A stretch of 64,000 bases of DNA from Solitalea canadensis DSM 3403 (GCF_000242635.2 NC_017770.1:2988669-3052668), one strand, 5' to 3'. Counted from the first letter of the stretch, positions 8,696 to 17,740 are shown. Notes: generated by a model from the letters alone, not told the origin. Numbers and translations are program-made.

Positions 8696-9787
8696 ATGAC
8701 TATGAATAAACAAGAGGAAAACTATCTCGACAATCCGTTTATACATTTCCTGATTGGCTCAAAATGGCGTATAGTACGACATAGCTTATTGATACTTGTG
8801 CTGGCCAATATGTTTTTTCTGCAAAATGGAGGTATACAGGTAAAGGTCGGACTGTCTGAACAAGAGAGTTCAACCATCAATTTTTATCTTAATATCCTGT
8901 TTTTCATTTTCTTCACTTCCATTATTTACCTGAATATCTATGTGCTGGTTCCTAACTACCTGACCATGAATAAGTATGCTGCGTATCTTCTTGTTTTATC
9001 CGGAATCATACTTAGTTTTTTTTCACTTATTTATCTTTTCGACAGATTTTATGTTGCTACCACATTTTCTGAAGGAGACAATCTTAATTTATCTTTTTGG
9101 GATTTAATCGGCTTCAGTTTTTTTATTTGCTTGTTCCTTGCAGCTGTAAGCAGTATTAAATTATTTCAGCTGTGGATCGTTAACAATTACAGGATCGGTC
9201 AGCTGGAACGCAACAGCCTACGCTCTGAACTGGCTCATTTAAAGAGTCAGATTAACCCACATTTTTTGTTTAATACACTAAATAATATCCATGTACTCAT
9301 TCGCCGGGATACCGAAAAAGCTTCAGATTTATTATTGAAACTTTCTGAGTTGCTGCGTTATCAACTCTACGATAATACACAGGATAAAGTATTTCTTTCA
9401 GCCGATATCAGATTTCTAAAGAATTTGCTTGAATTAGAAAAAACACGCCGCGATCAATTCAATTACTCGATAGAAATTGATGGAAATAGTAATGAAATAA
9501 TGCTCCCTCCTTTTCTGTTTATTCCCTTTGTTGAAAACGCGATCAAGCATAATGTAACAACAAGTGAAATACCTTTTGTAGCTATTCGTTTTAGGGTAGA
9601 AAGTGACGAATTGCATTTCGAATGTATTAACCCGGTTGGAGCTTCAAACAATATAAAACAAACTGTTGGAGGTATTGGCCTTACCAATATAAAAAGGCGT
9701 TTAGAGCTTATTTATGCGGATAAGCACACCCTTCAATCAACGAACCAAACTAACCAGTACATTGTTAATCTTGAATTACCTTTATGA
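8696..9787 (+). CDS. LytS/YehU-type sensor histidine kinase
   Basis: About 363 residues. Four hydrophobic segments fall in the first 165 residues. They are followed by the His_kinase (PF06580-type) phosphoacceptor motif INPHFLFNTLNN (about residue 190), then an HATPase domain with the N-box VENAIKHN and a G-box region GGIGLTNIKRRL. It is an integral membrane kinase that phosphorylates the LytTR regulator encoded next, whose ATG overlaps this stop (ATGA). The start could be the ATG at 8696 or 8702; an in-frame TTG at 8690 overlaps the promoter box and is unlikely. The signal sensed is unknown. Confidence 0.9.
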   Translation: MTMNKQEENYLDNPFIHFLIGSKWRIVRHSLLILVLANMFFLQNGGIQVKVGLSEQESSTINFYLNILFFIFFTSIIYLNIYVLVPNYLTMNKYAAYLLVLSGIILSFFSLIYLFDRFYVATTFSEGDNLNLSFWDLIGFSFFICLFLAAVSSIKLFQLWIVNNYRIGQLERNSLRSELAHLKSQINPHFLFNTLNNIHVLIRRDTEKASDLLLKLSELLRYQLYDNTQDKVFLSADIRFLKNLLELEKTRRDQFNYSIEIDGNSNEIMLPPFLFIPFVENAIKHNVTTSEIPFVAIRFRVESDELHFECINPVGASNNIKQTVGGIGLTNIKRRLELIYADKHTLQSTNQTNQYIVNLELPL

Positions 9788-10503
9788 ATTATATAATTGT
9801 TGACGACGAACCAATAGCTCGGGATGGCATACAAATGATGGCTGATAATTTTAATCAGCTCACGTTTTCCGGCTCCTTTAACAATCCGTTGGCGGCGGCA
9901 GAGTTTATCAAATCGCATAAAATAGACCTGGTATTTTTAGATATTAATATGCCAGAGCAAAACGGGCTGGATTTTGCAGCCTTGCTGTCTGATAATGTAT
10001 TAATCATTTTTACAACCGCTTATGCACAGTATGCGGTTGACAGTTATGCGCTAGATGCGATCGACTATTTGGTAAAACCCATTGAACCCAAACGATTTGA
10101 AAAAGCTGTCCAGAAAGCTGTTTCTTATTTCGGACTGATTCAATCTAGTGAAAAGCAGAATAGCGTTCAATCCATTGAAGATGATTTTATGTTCGTAAGA
10201 TCAGATCGGAAATTCTATAAGATCATTTTGAAGGATATTCTTTTTATTGAAGGACTCAAAGATTATGTAATTATCCATTTAGAGGGACAAAATATCATAA
10301 CTGCGATGAATATCAAAACCATTGGACAGCAGCTACCTGCTAATTTTTACCGGATAGCCAAATCTTTCATTGTTAATGCTAATCAAATAACATCCCTTGA
10401 TAATAATTTTGCCTATATCAATGAGCATGAAATACCAATTGGCAACAGTTACAGAGATGCCTTTTTTGAGGAATATTTCAAAGGCAAGGTACTACTAAAA
10501 TAA
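9784..10503 (+). CDS. LytTR-family response regulator
   Basis: 239 residues. The receiver domain spans residues 1-115, with the acidic pair Asp7/Asp8 and phosphoacceptor Asp53 in LVFLDINMP. The LytTR DNA-binding domain spans about 135-235 (FMFVRSDRKFYKI to the C-terminus). The start codon overlaps the sensor kinase stop by four bases, so the two form one translationally coupled two-component operon. Targets are not apparent; LytTR regulators usually bind direct repeats upstream of a small regulon. Confidence 0.92.
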   Translation: MNYIIVDDEPIARDGIQMMADNFNQLTFSGSFNNPLAAAEFIKSHKIDLVFLDINMPEQNGLDFAALLSDNVLIIFTTAYAQYAVDSYALDAIDYLVKPIEPKRFEKAVQKAVSYFGLIQSSEKQNSVQSIEDDFMFVRSDRKFYKIILKDILFIEGLKDYVIIHLEGQNIITAMNIKTIGQQLPANFYRIAKSFIVNANQITSLDNNFAYINEHEIPIGNSYRDAFFEEYFKGKVLLK

Positions 10504-10529
10504 AGGGCGCCTTAACCAGAAGGCACCCT
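10504..10529. terminator. Hairpin between convergent genes
   Basis: AGGGCGCCTT and AAGGCACCCT form an imperfect stem directly after the response-regulator stop. There is no T-run, so termination is only suggested. Confidence 0.35.
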
Positions 10530-10561
10530 ACTAACAACATTGAAAAACCGAAACAATTAAA

Positions 10562-11743
10562 TTACTTAGCAGAGATACCTCTCGATATCAACTCATCAAG
10601 GAGCGAAATAAGATCATCCATAGATTCCTGATTTTTGAAATCACTGTTAACCAAAATAATAGCTCCGACATTAGTTTCTGCATTATACCACATAAAGGCA
10701 TTGCTTCCGAACATGCTGCCATTATAACCTCCGAGTTTATATTTACCCGGTTTAAAATACTCCCATAGCAAAGCGTGAGCGCTAAGGTCCTTATCCGGAC
10801 TACTGGGGAATGGTATTTTTTTCATTTCGGCAATGGTAGAGGCTGCATAAAGCTGTTTACCATTAGCCTTTCCGTCCTGAATAACAAGGCTTAATATTTT
10901 CGATAGATCAACTACATTAGTATTTAATCCTCCGCTCGGCAAATCAACTAATGAATATATTCCGTAAGGCTTTAGATCCTCATCATAAGGCATGGCCAAT
11001 CGTTTTTTATCGTAGGATGAAATATGCCATGATGTATTTTGCAAACCCAATGGCCTAAACAACACTTCTTTGCTATAAGTCTCAAAACTTTTACCGCTAA
11101 CATGTTCAACAACACACCCAACCAGTGAAACAGCTACATTGCTGTAATTGAATGTGGTTCCTGGTTTGTTTGCATCAAAGCTTTTTGGATCATAATATGA
11201 TCCGTTGACACTGAGCATTTCTTTGCAAAATTCGGTAAGTGGCAAAGGATGATCTTTATCCAACACTACAAAATCCTCTAATAAACGCTCTCTGTAAACC
11301 AGATCATTTATTCCTGAGGTATGCGTAAGAATATGACGAAGTGTTATTTTTTCGCTAGGAAAATGAGGGTTGTGAACAGTAAACGACAGATAGTTGTTAA
11401 TATCCTCATCAAGGTTAACTTTTTTCTCTTCTACTAACTTCAGTAAAACCAATGCGGTTACCGGCTTAGCCACTGAAGCGACTTTAAAGACGGTTTGTTG
11501 ATCTACGTTGGTATTGGTTTCGATGTTGGCTTTTCCAAACTGCTGACTCCACTGGAGTTTATCATTTTTCACTATCCCAACTGATAATCCCGGGAACTTG
11601 TTCTTGTCAACGATCTTTTGAATCATTGCCGGAAGATCCTTAAAGTTATCCTTAGGAGGTTCAATGTCTTTATCATTTTTCTTACAGGCGGTGCTTGTCA
11701 GCACTAAAAAAGCCGACAACAAGAGTGCATTTGATACTTTCAT
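10562..11743 (-). CDS. Serine hydrolase of the class C beta-lactamase family, lipoprotein
   Basis: 393 residues with a lipoprotein signal peptide (MKVSNALLLSAFLVLTSTAC). The catalytic SxxK motif is SVAK near residue 90 and the YxN motif is YSN (in FNYSNVAVSLVG). The conserved HILTHTSGI segment is characteristic of this family of esterases, D-aminopeptidases and penicillin-binding-like hydrolases. It is anchored in the envelope. The substrate cannot be inferred; it stands alone, convergent with the two-component operon. Confidence 0.88.
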   Translation of the reverse strand: MKVSNALLLSAFLVLTSTACKKNDKDIEPPKDNFKDLPAMIQKIVDKNKFPGLSVGIVKNDKLQWSQQFGKANIETNTNVDQQTVFKVASVAKPVTALVLLKLVEEKKVNLDEDINNYLSFTVHNPHFPSEKITLRHILTHTSGINDLVYRERLLEDFVVLDKDHPLPLTEFCKEMLSVNGSYYDPKSFDANKPGTTFNYSNVAVSLVGCVVEHVSGKSFETYSKEVLFRPLGLQNTSWHISSYDKKRLAMPYDEDLKPYGIYSLVDLPSGGLNTNVVDLSKILSLVIQDGKANGKQLYAASTIAEMKKIPFPSSPDKDLSAHALLWEYFKPGKYKLGGYNGSMFGSNAFMWYNAETNVGAIILVNSDFKNQESMDDLISLLDELISRGISAK

Positions 11744-11861
11744 GATTTAAATTTTAACCAAAAGTATCGGCGCTCTTCTTAGCGTTTTTTGATTTTATAC
11801 CAAGTGCATTCTTTCTTATACCAAACTGTAAAAATTAGGTCTGTTTCAAACGAGCTTAAGC

Positions 11862-12362
11862 TTATAATAAGGCATCTTTTGCCACTGACACCCATTTTGG
11901 TGCATCATCAATCTTTTGTCGCAATAACAAATTTAACTGTGCGGTATGATGCTGAATATGACGCATGTTATAAAGTATAACTTCTAGGATGCTGTAATCT
12001 CTGTACTCATTAACAAATCGTTTGGCTGCGATTTCATCCGTTAAACCGCTAATCAGTTGTCGTCCTTTTTGACGACCATAGTGGAGATAATCGAGTAATT
12101 CTTGTTTGCTATACACCCGCTCGGGCATGGCGCCTTCAGGATCAAACTCCGACAATGTATAGGGTTCGGGAGGGGAAAAATATTGTGGCTCTTCTGTTGA
12201 ATAGTAATCAAGGTAAAAAATACAGTGATAGGCAATGTACCAAAACTGACTTTCATCATCCCAAACCGTCTCAGGACACATACTAATGGCATTTTCAAGC
12301 ATATCAATGGCTGCACCTAGTTGCTGCCAGATTACTGTTTTAAAGGAAATATTCATCGTCAT
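11862..12362 (-). CDS. DinB-like four-helix protein
   Basis: 166 residues, mostly helical, with histidines placed as in the DinB/YfiT metal-binding superfamily: H47-type in YIAYHCIFYLDYY and the pair in MRHIQHHTAQLNLLLR. DinB-like proteins are usually metal-dependent thiol transferases or of unknown function. The start ATG overlaps the stop of the upstream lipoprotein gene (TAATG), so the two are co-transcribed. The family assignment rests on the histidine spacing and helical pattern; the activity is unknown. Confidence 0.72.
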   Translation of the reverse strand: MTMNISFKTVIWQQLGAAIDMLENAISMCPETVWDDESQFWYIAYHCIFYLDYYSTEEPQYFSPPEPYTLSEFDPEGAMPERVYSKQELLDYLHYGRQKGRQLISGLTDEIAAKRFVNEYRDYSILEVILYNMRHIQHHTAQLNLLLRQKIDDAPKWVSVAKDALL

Positions 12363-12778
12363 TAAAGTTGAATTTCATAAATGAACATTTTACCAGTTAG
12401 CGAATCGATATAATAAACGGAACCTTGGTCATCATCAGGTGATTTCCAAGCAATACAATTTCTGCCAGGTTTAAACCATTTAGGAGCATCGCTAGGGATA
12501 TTTTCGCCTCCGTTACTTTTCTTCAATTTATTGTCGCTTACAAATTTTTTCCGCCATTGCTTTGTAGTTTGTAACTCAAGATAAACAATATACTCTTTTG
12601 ACCAATGTGCTGATTCCCAAAAGCTACCTGCAATAACTTTTACATCAGTAGGAGGATGAGTTCCTGTCCAAAATTTATAAGCTTTAGCAGCATTATCAGT
12701 TTTACGTTCACTACAACCCGTTAATACAATAAACGGGATAAAGAAAATCGTTAGAAGCAAATAGAGAATACTTTTCAC
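12362..12778 (-). CDS. Hypothetical lipoprotein
   Basis: 138 residues with a GTG start (12776-12778) and a lipobox LTGC at the end of a 22-residue signal peptide. The mature part has many aromatic residues (FWTGTHPPTDVKV, SAHWSKEYIVYLEL) but no family that I recognise. It is expressed with the downstream DinB-like gene, which overlaps its stop. No function can be assigned. Confidence 0.7.
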   Translation of the reverse strand: MKSILYLLLTIFFIPFIVLTGCSERKTDNAAKAYKFWTGTHPPTDVKVIAGSFWESAHWSKEYIVYLELQTTKQWRKKFVSDNKLKKSNGGENIPSDAPKWFKPGRNCIAWKSPDDDQGSVYYIDSLTGKMFIYEIQL

Positions 12779-12904
12779 GAGCTAATAGATTTTATGCTGA
12801 ATATAAAGATTAACGTTTTGCACTTGTGATGCAAGCTTTTGCATATCACAATTGATATTTTTCGGGTTTAGTAGAAAGCCAACGTTAGTAGCCATCGGAA
12901 AGTT

Positions 12905-12972
12905 TAGCCCCTAAAGGGGCTATAGATATTATTGAGGTCTTTTTTGTTACCGATCTTTTGTCCCGATGGGAC
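12905..12972. repeat. Dispersed palindromic repeat, copy A
   Basis: The unit has TAGCCCCTAAAGGGGCTA (12905-12922), then a spacer containing GTTACCGATC, then GTCCCGATGGGAC (12960-12972). The same order of words is found in inverted orientation at about 61970-62040, so this is a dispersed element and not a local hairpin. Confidence 0.6.
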
Positions 12973-13049
12973 ATTAACTCTTCAAGATGTCGACTTATGG
13001 GGACATTAATTATTCTGGAACGACTAGCTAATCTTTAACACTGTTTTTA

Positions 13050-13439
13050 TCAAACCCTTATCATTACACTGCCTGATAACTCATCATGAATTGCACGTCT
13101 TTCGTTATTACTAAAAACAGTAATAAATGACAGCCATCCCAACGATAATTTAATTATCTGACGAAGTATGGCTTTCACAAAACTTATTTTTTGTGTATTG
13201 TCGGCGTGCTGTCTTACTCTGATTTTCTTTACATAATTACCTAATGTACAGCCATTAGCAACACAAATGGGTTCGTAACCAATAATAAGGATAATGAAAA
13301 GCGTGCCGCGAATCCATCCTGGTGTATCTTCAAATTGCTCTAATAATGAGAACATACAGATCATTACGATCACAACAAAAATTGCATCAACAAAGGTTGA
13401 TTGAAATCTGTCGATTAATCTTGGGTATTTGTCGGTCAT
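13050..13439 (-). CDS. RDD-family membrane protein
   Basis: 129 residues. It opens with YPRLIDRFQSTFVDAIFV, the RDD motif that names the family, though here the usual R-x-x-D spacing is PRLIDR. Three hydrophobic segments follow and it ends IHDELSGSVMIRV, matching the usual HD...G end. It is an inner membrane protein of unknown role. It is monocistronic on the minus strand; the DinB-like pair lies further downstream across a repeat-containing spacer. Confidence 0.8.
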   Translation of the reverse strand: MTDKYPRLIDRFQSTFVDAIFVVIVMICMFSLLEQFEDTPGWIRGTLFIILIIGYEPICVANGCTLGNYVKKIRVRQHADNTQKISFVKAILRQIIKLSLGWLSFITVFSNNERRAIHDELSGSVMIRV

Positions 13440-13584
13440 ACTTTTTTAATTAATAAACTTCGAAATTAGAGCTCCTGAAACTAAAAGTCAAATTAATATA
13501 TTATTAGTTAAATAAATTTTGACCTTGTAATTAAATCTTTTACATGTTGACTTATCGCCTTAGTAGAACGAAGGGTATTCCCTT

Positions 13585-13630
13585 AAACCAAGGAAGGCAG
13601 AAGTTTCTAAACTTCTGCCTTCCTTGGTTT
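13585..13630. terminator. Perfect 22-bp inverted repeat, probable terminator of the VOC gene
   Basis: Two perfectly complementary 22-base arms (13585-13606 and 13609-13630, containing CCAAGGAAGGCAGAAG and its complement) are separated by CT only. The element lies 28 bp after the minus-strand VOC gene. The long perfect stem could terminate in both directions or be a miniature palindromic repeat. Confidence 0.5.
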
Positions 13631-13657
13631 GCTATAAATTATAATACTCCCCGAATA

Positions 13658-14065
13658 TTAACTTTGTGGTAATTGGCTCATGTCTGCGAACATAATTTCC
13701 CAATGGTGACCATCAAGGTCGTAAAAACCTCTTGCGTACATCCATCCGTGATCTTGAGGATCACCCGTAATTGCTCCACCTGCTGCTACTGCTTTATTGA
13801 TCATTTCATCTACTTCTGCTTTTGTTTCAACAGAGATTGTCAGAATTGCCTCAGTGCTTTTTTTAGCGTCGCAGATTTCTTTTTTAGTAAATGTTTGGAA
13901 GAATTTCTCTACTAAAAGCATGAAGAAAATATTCTCGCCAACAATCATACATGTTGCTTTTTCATCGGTAAACTGTGCATTAAAAGTAAAGCCAAGTTTG
14001 GTAAAGAATTCAACTGTCGCGTCGAGATTCTTAATAGGTAAATTAACGAAAATTTGAGTTGCCAT
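13658..14065 (-). CDS. VOC-superfamily (glyoxalase/bleomycin-resistance-like) protein
   Basis: 135 residues with one VOC fold: FVNLPIKNLDATVEFFTKLGFTFN at the start and GFYDLDGHHWEIMFAD at the end, the latter carrying the usual metal-ligand region. I chose the ATG at 14063-14065 (MATQIFVNLP), the standard start for this subfamily; an upstream in-frame ATG would add 19 residues with no homology feel. It is cytosolic. The substrate is unknown. Confidence 0.85.
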   Translation of the reverse strand: MATQIFVNLPIKNLDATVEFFTKLGFTFNAQFTDEKATCMIVGENIFFMLLVEKFFQTFTKKEICDAKKSTEAILTISVETKAEVDEMINKAVAAGGAITGDPQDHGWMYARGFYDLDGHHWEIMFADMSQLPQS

Positions 14066-14161
14066 AAGTTTATCTGTTAAATTGTCTAATGCAAACTTAC
14101 GTTCAAATAGTGAAAGCTGCATTGTATAAATCCGACAAACTCAGGGGTTATTTCCGACAAA

Positions 14162-16369
14162 TTAGGTTGTTGACGAACGTGTTTTATGATAGGCAAGTAC
14201 AGCTTTAATATCAGCATAAGAAAAATCGGCTCCTAACTTCTCTTTTAATACTCCTAACGAATTACTTCCGACTTCATTAATTGCATTTAATATGACGGGA
14301 AGCTTTTCTGCCGCCACCAATTCTTCTATGGTTATTTCTCCTGTTGCAATAAAAGAAGCAAGATGCCCTTCTATCGTGCTTTCAGCCATTTCGCGTTCTG
14401 AGGCTATTTCTGTTATTGCTTTTCCGTTTTTATACAGCTCCAGACTTATGCGATGTGAATCACCCTTTTTCTTTTTCTCAGGAGTTTCAGGCTCCGGCTC
14501 AACTTTAACCGGATGCTTCACTTGAGCCGCTTCAATCAACTCTTCAGTTTCCTCGCCTGAAGCTAAACCATGTGCAATGCGTTGGGCAGCTTTGATCAAT
14601 TCAGCTTTTCTTATTAGAAACACCTCCAGCTCCTTTAGCGTTTTCACATACTTTGTCGTACGCTTTTTCTTCCGGGTAACATTAATATGATCTCCGAGTG
14701 TGGAGATGATCTCATCCAATGAAGTATTGAAATACTGTTCAGCCTTGTCAATTCGCTCTTTTAATCGCTCATAACCTGCCGATTGTGCTTCGGCAATCAA
14801 ATTATTCAATTGGGCGATAAATTTATCCGCCGTATTTTTCTGTTCAACACTTATTCGGTACCACTTTTCGGCTAGGGATGCCGCCTCCGACTTATCTGGA
14901 ACTAATCCCCTGGCAAAATCATTATAATGATATTCCAATCGATCAGTCACTTTTGCCCATTCAAAAGTCTTTACTAACAGACTATGAACAAACTGTTTCC
15001 GGTCTTCTTTAAATTGTTCTTCCAGCAATCTTTCTTCAACGCCACTTTTACAAAACTCCAATACCGAACGATCGGCAGTTATGGAACCAGGCTTTATAGG
15101 TGATAATAAAACCATTCCTTCCATATTGGTAAGCCTACTCAATGCAACATACACCTGGCCGGAAGCAAAAGAGGCGCCTGCATCAATAACTGCTTTTTCA
15201 AATGTTAATCCCTGACTCTTATGAATGGTAATTGCCCACGCTAACCGCACAGGGTATTGTTTAAACTCACCTATTATCTTTTCTTCAAAACTATCATCGT
15301 CATTATTGAACTGGTATTTAATATTCTTCCAACTCTCTTTCTCCAACTCAATATCCGTTCCGTCGGCAAACTGAACAACGATACTTTCTGCAGCAATACT
15401 TTTAACAGTTGCTAATTTCCCGTTGTAATATCGTCGATTATCTCCTTTATCATTTCTGATAAACATAATCTGCGCATTTTCTTTCAACTCCAGGGCTTCT
15501 TCAGCAGGAAATGACTTTTCTCCGAAATCGCCAATAATTTCAGCTTTGAAAGTCCGGATTTCTCCTGATAATTGCTCCAATTCAGTCCGGTTGATTGTAT
15601 CTGCTTTGGCCGTATGAGAAGTTAACGTAATATAATTTTCTTCTCTGGGTGCTTTAAAATCAGGTTTGTAGTATTTGTGCAATAGATCCAGATCAGACTG
15701 CAATACAATACTATTTCGGATATTGTTCAGAATATCAATAAAAACATGATCCTTTTGACGGTAAATCTTGGTAAGCTCAAGATAAAGCGGGGCTGTTTGC
15801 TCAATTACCCTTGCGTCAAAAAAGAAGGGTGTTTTATAGTATTGTCTCAATGTTGCCCATTCACCGTCTTTTACCACCGGCGGAAGCTGAAATAAGTCAC
15901 CAATGTACAATACCTGCACACCACCAAAGGGTTGAGGGTTCTTTCGGATATGACGTAAAGCAGCATCAATGGTATCAAGCAAATCAGCTCTAACCATACT
16001 TACCTCATCAATGATCAGTAATTCCATTTCCTGAATCAATTCCCTTCGCTCTCTGCTCACTTTTGCATTTTTCAAAAAGGAATGAATCGTATGAAACTGG
16101 CCATTCTCACTACCCCAAAAAGGTTTATTTACCGGAAGGAAAGCCCCAAATGGCAACTGAAAAAAAGAATGAATGGTTACACCACCGGCATTAATGGCAG
16201 CAACTCCTGTAGGTGCCACAATAATGGTTTTTTTGGATGTATGATCATGAATATAGCGCAGAAAGGTGGTTTTACCTGTCCCCGCCTTTCCCGTTAAAAA
16301 TAAATGTCTGTTGGTTTGATTTACAAATTGAACAGCAAGTTTAAAAGTGGAATTCTGATGATCGTACAT
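14162..16369 (-). CDS. PIF1/RecD-like helicase with C-terminal HTH domain
   Basis: 735 residues of a PIF1-type superfamily 1 helicase. Walker A is GKAGTGKTT (about residue 27), Walker B is LLIIDEVSMV (about 115), and further motifs are VLYIGDLFQLPPV and AITIHKSQGLTFEKAVID with YVALSRLTNMEGM. After the motor comes a Lys/Glu-rich linker (EPETPEKKKKGD) and a helix-turn-helix-like C-terminal domain (HRISLELYKNGKAITEIASE). Such proteins unwind DNA during repair or replication-fork maintenance. It stands alone; the upstream side is 1.3 kb of decayed sequence. Confidence 0.88.
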   Translation of the reverse strand: MYDHQNSTFKLAVQFVNQTNRHLFLTGKAGTGKTTFLRYIHDHTSKKTIIVAPTGVAAINAGGVTIHSFFQLPFGAFLPVNKPFWGSENGQFHTIHSFLKNAKVSRERRELIQEMELLIIDEVSMVRADLLDTIDAALRHIRKNPQPFGGVQVLYIGDLFQLPPVVKDGEWATLRQYYKTPFFFDARVIEQTAPLYLELTKIYRQKDHVFIDILNNIRNSIVLQSDLDLLHKYYKPDFKAPREENYITLTSHTAKADTINRTELEQLSGEIRTFKAEIIGDFGEKSFPAEEALELKENAQIMFIRNDKGDNRRYYNGKLATVKSIAAESIVVQFADGTDIELEKESWKNIKYQFNNDDDSFEEKIIGEFKQYPVRLAWAITIHKSQGLTFEKAVIDAGASFASGQVYVALSRLTNMEGMVLLSPIKPGSITADRSVLEFCKSGVEERLLEEQFKEDRKQFVHSLLVKTFEWAKVTDRLEYHYNDFARGLVPDKSEAASLAEKWYRISVEQKNTADKFIAQLNNLIAEAQSAGYERLKERIDKAEQYFNTSLDEIISTLGDHINVTRKKKRTTKYVKTLKELEVFLIRKAELIKAAQRIAHGLASGEETEELIEAAQVKHPVKVEPEPETPEKKKKGDSHRISLELYKNGKAITEIASEREMAESTIEGHLASFIATGEITIEELVAAEKLPVILNAINEVGSNSLGVLKEKLGADFSYADIKAVLAYHKTRSSTT

Positions 16370-16379
16370 TGACTGTTAT

Positions 16380-16703
16380 AACCCGTAAAATGTTTCTGAT
16401 GGGGATGCTAAAATACGGCAATCGACTTACTTTTTTAGTGTTTCAAGATTATTTATACCCAACATAGTTGGATCACTGGCAAACTATCGTTGATCGTCTT
16501 GGCACCTGGTTTAAACGCTGTAAAAATAGGTGCAAGTTGAGCATGGACTGAAATTGCTATAAACTGAAAAAAGCATACGCCTATAATGACCTTATAGGTG
16601 ATGCGCATGTAAATGACATAGGTTTAATAAACAGTAGAAATAGATAATTATAAGCCCCATTTAACGTAAGCCAATAGTTTATCGCATCTTAAGAAATGTA
16701 AAA
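16380..16703. other. Non-coding stretch, probably further decayed antiporter sequence
   Basis: No credible ORF or RNA signal. It continues in the direction of the antiporter pseudogene, so it may be its degraded 3' part, but I could not match any segment with confidence. Confidence 0.3.
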
Positions 16704-17138
16704 CTCTTGTATTGTAGGAGAAATAATTGCTCCAACAATAAGCAGTACATAAAATCAATTGACGTATTAAAAAGATCACAAATAACCCATAGGAGCATAC
16801 CAATAATTACTGTAGATAATAGTGCTGGTGATAGAAAAAGAAAGAATGGTACGGTATTGTGCCTTCAGTTTTTCAAAATCAGTGCGTAGTGAACAGCCAA
16901 CACCATAAAACATAACACACTTGCATTAGCGTTTTACCGAATCAATTTCACTTATCATCCCTTTTACCAGAGAAAACGTTTGAGTAAACACTGCGTGAGT
17001 AATAATCAATAGCAATGAAAAACAACCGAATATAAACATTAACCCAATCGCCTAAGGAAGCTTGAGGTACTTTACATTGATAAAAGCAAAAATCGCTGAG
17101 ATGAGCAATAAGAAAGCGATGATGCTAAAAATATCCAT
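16704..17138 (-). pseudogene. Decayed CPA1-family Na+/H+ antiporter remnant
   Basis: Reading the minus strand from the ATG at 17136-17138 gives MDIFSIIAFLLLISAIFAFI, then NVKYLKLP and an in-frame stop where intact antiporters read LKLPTTIGLML. AIGLMFIFGCFSLLLI resumes after the stop. Further on, in other frames, come DFEKLKAQYRTIL, SIDFMYCLL and GAIISPT. The last two match the family motif YCLLFGALISPT but are displaced by one base, consistent with a lost T. With a nonsense codon and several frameshifts this is clearly dead. The region to about 16380 may hold the unrecognisable rest of the gene. Confidence 0.75.
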
Positions 17139-17520
17139 AAGTGGTATATATATCCTTAAAATAGCATTTTAATCTATTCTTTTTTGAAGAAAATTGTAAT
17201 TTCGCCCCCGCATTTATTTAATCGGCTCTCATGAAATCAGTTATTTCTATCACGACTCGAAACCTAATAAAGGCTCAACCGGAAAAAGTTCCAATTCAAC
17301 TGATTGTTTTTTCAGATACGGAGCCAGTTGGGATGTCATTGGTGAAATTGTTTTTGGGGTATAATGGCATTTATCTTTAGGTGTTTCTAAAAAATTCTAA
17401 TTCAAGGCTTTAACCTTTGTGAAACTTCTTTACAAAACGGTTAATTTTTGTTAATCACAACATCAATCAATAAACCCTTATTTTAGTTTTTAATTTTTTT
17501 TAAAAATATTTTCAAAAATA
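17139..17520. other. Spacer with no recognisable gene
   Basis: AT-rich spacer between the antiporter remnant and the candidate small RNA. A 49-codon plus-strand ORF (17231-17380) is present but has no family resemblance. I see nothing else in it. Confidence 0.3.
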
Positions 17521-17553
17521 TTTGGAGTTAGTGTATTATTTACACTATCTTTG
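17521..17553 (+). promoter_or_regulatory. Canonical Bacteroidota promoter with internal palindrome
   Basis: TTTG (17521-17524), 21 bases, then TATCTTTG (17546-17553): the best -33/-7 pair in the window. The spacer holds the inverted repeat AGTGTA-TTATT-TACACT (17530-17546), placed where a repressor could bind. Confidence 0.55.
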
Positions 17554-17558
17554 AGACA

Positions 17559-17624
17559 TATTCATAATACATAAATTGGTTGTGAGGAACTTCGCATCTC
17601 CCCGGTCGAAGTTCCTTGTTTTTT
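17559..17624 (+). ncRNA. Candidate small RNA or attenuated leader of about 65 nt
   Basis: From the predicted start just after the TATCTTTG box, transcription would meet an intrinsic terminator after about 25 bases: stem AGGAACTTCG/CGAAGTTCCT (17585-17594 and 17607-17616) followed by TTGTTTTTT. No ORF fits inside. It may be a free small RNA or a short leader that limits read-through into the Lrp-like gene at 17741. It has no resemblance to an RNA family known to me. Confidence 0.45.
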
Positions 17625-17740
17625 ATACCTACCTGATCTATTTAAATTCCCATTAAATTATTTAATTCGATTTTTTACATATGCTATTGTATATTATTCA
17701 GTTTTTACATATATTTAATGAATAATATTCTGTTTTACTC

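Noticed and set aside
16707-16889. 60-codon plus-strand ORF
   Set aside because: It lies over the antiporter pseudogene on the opposite strand and has no start context, repeat pattern or family resemblance.
17231-17380. 49-codon plus-strand ORF in the spacer before the small RNA
   Set aside because: No promoter, RBS or recognisable domain; likely a chance frame in AT-rich sequence.
17585-17624. Riboswitch before the Lrp-type gene
   Set aside because: Only about 25 nt precede the stem; there is no room for an aptamer domain.
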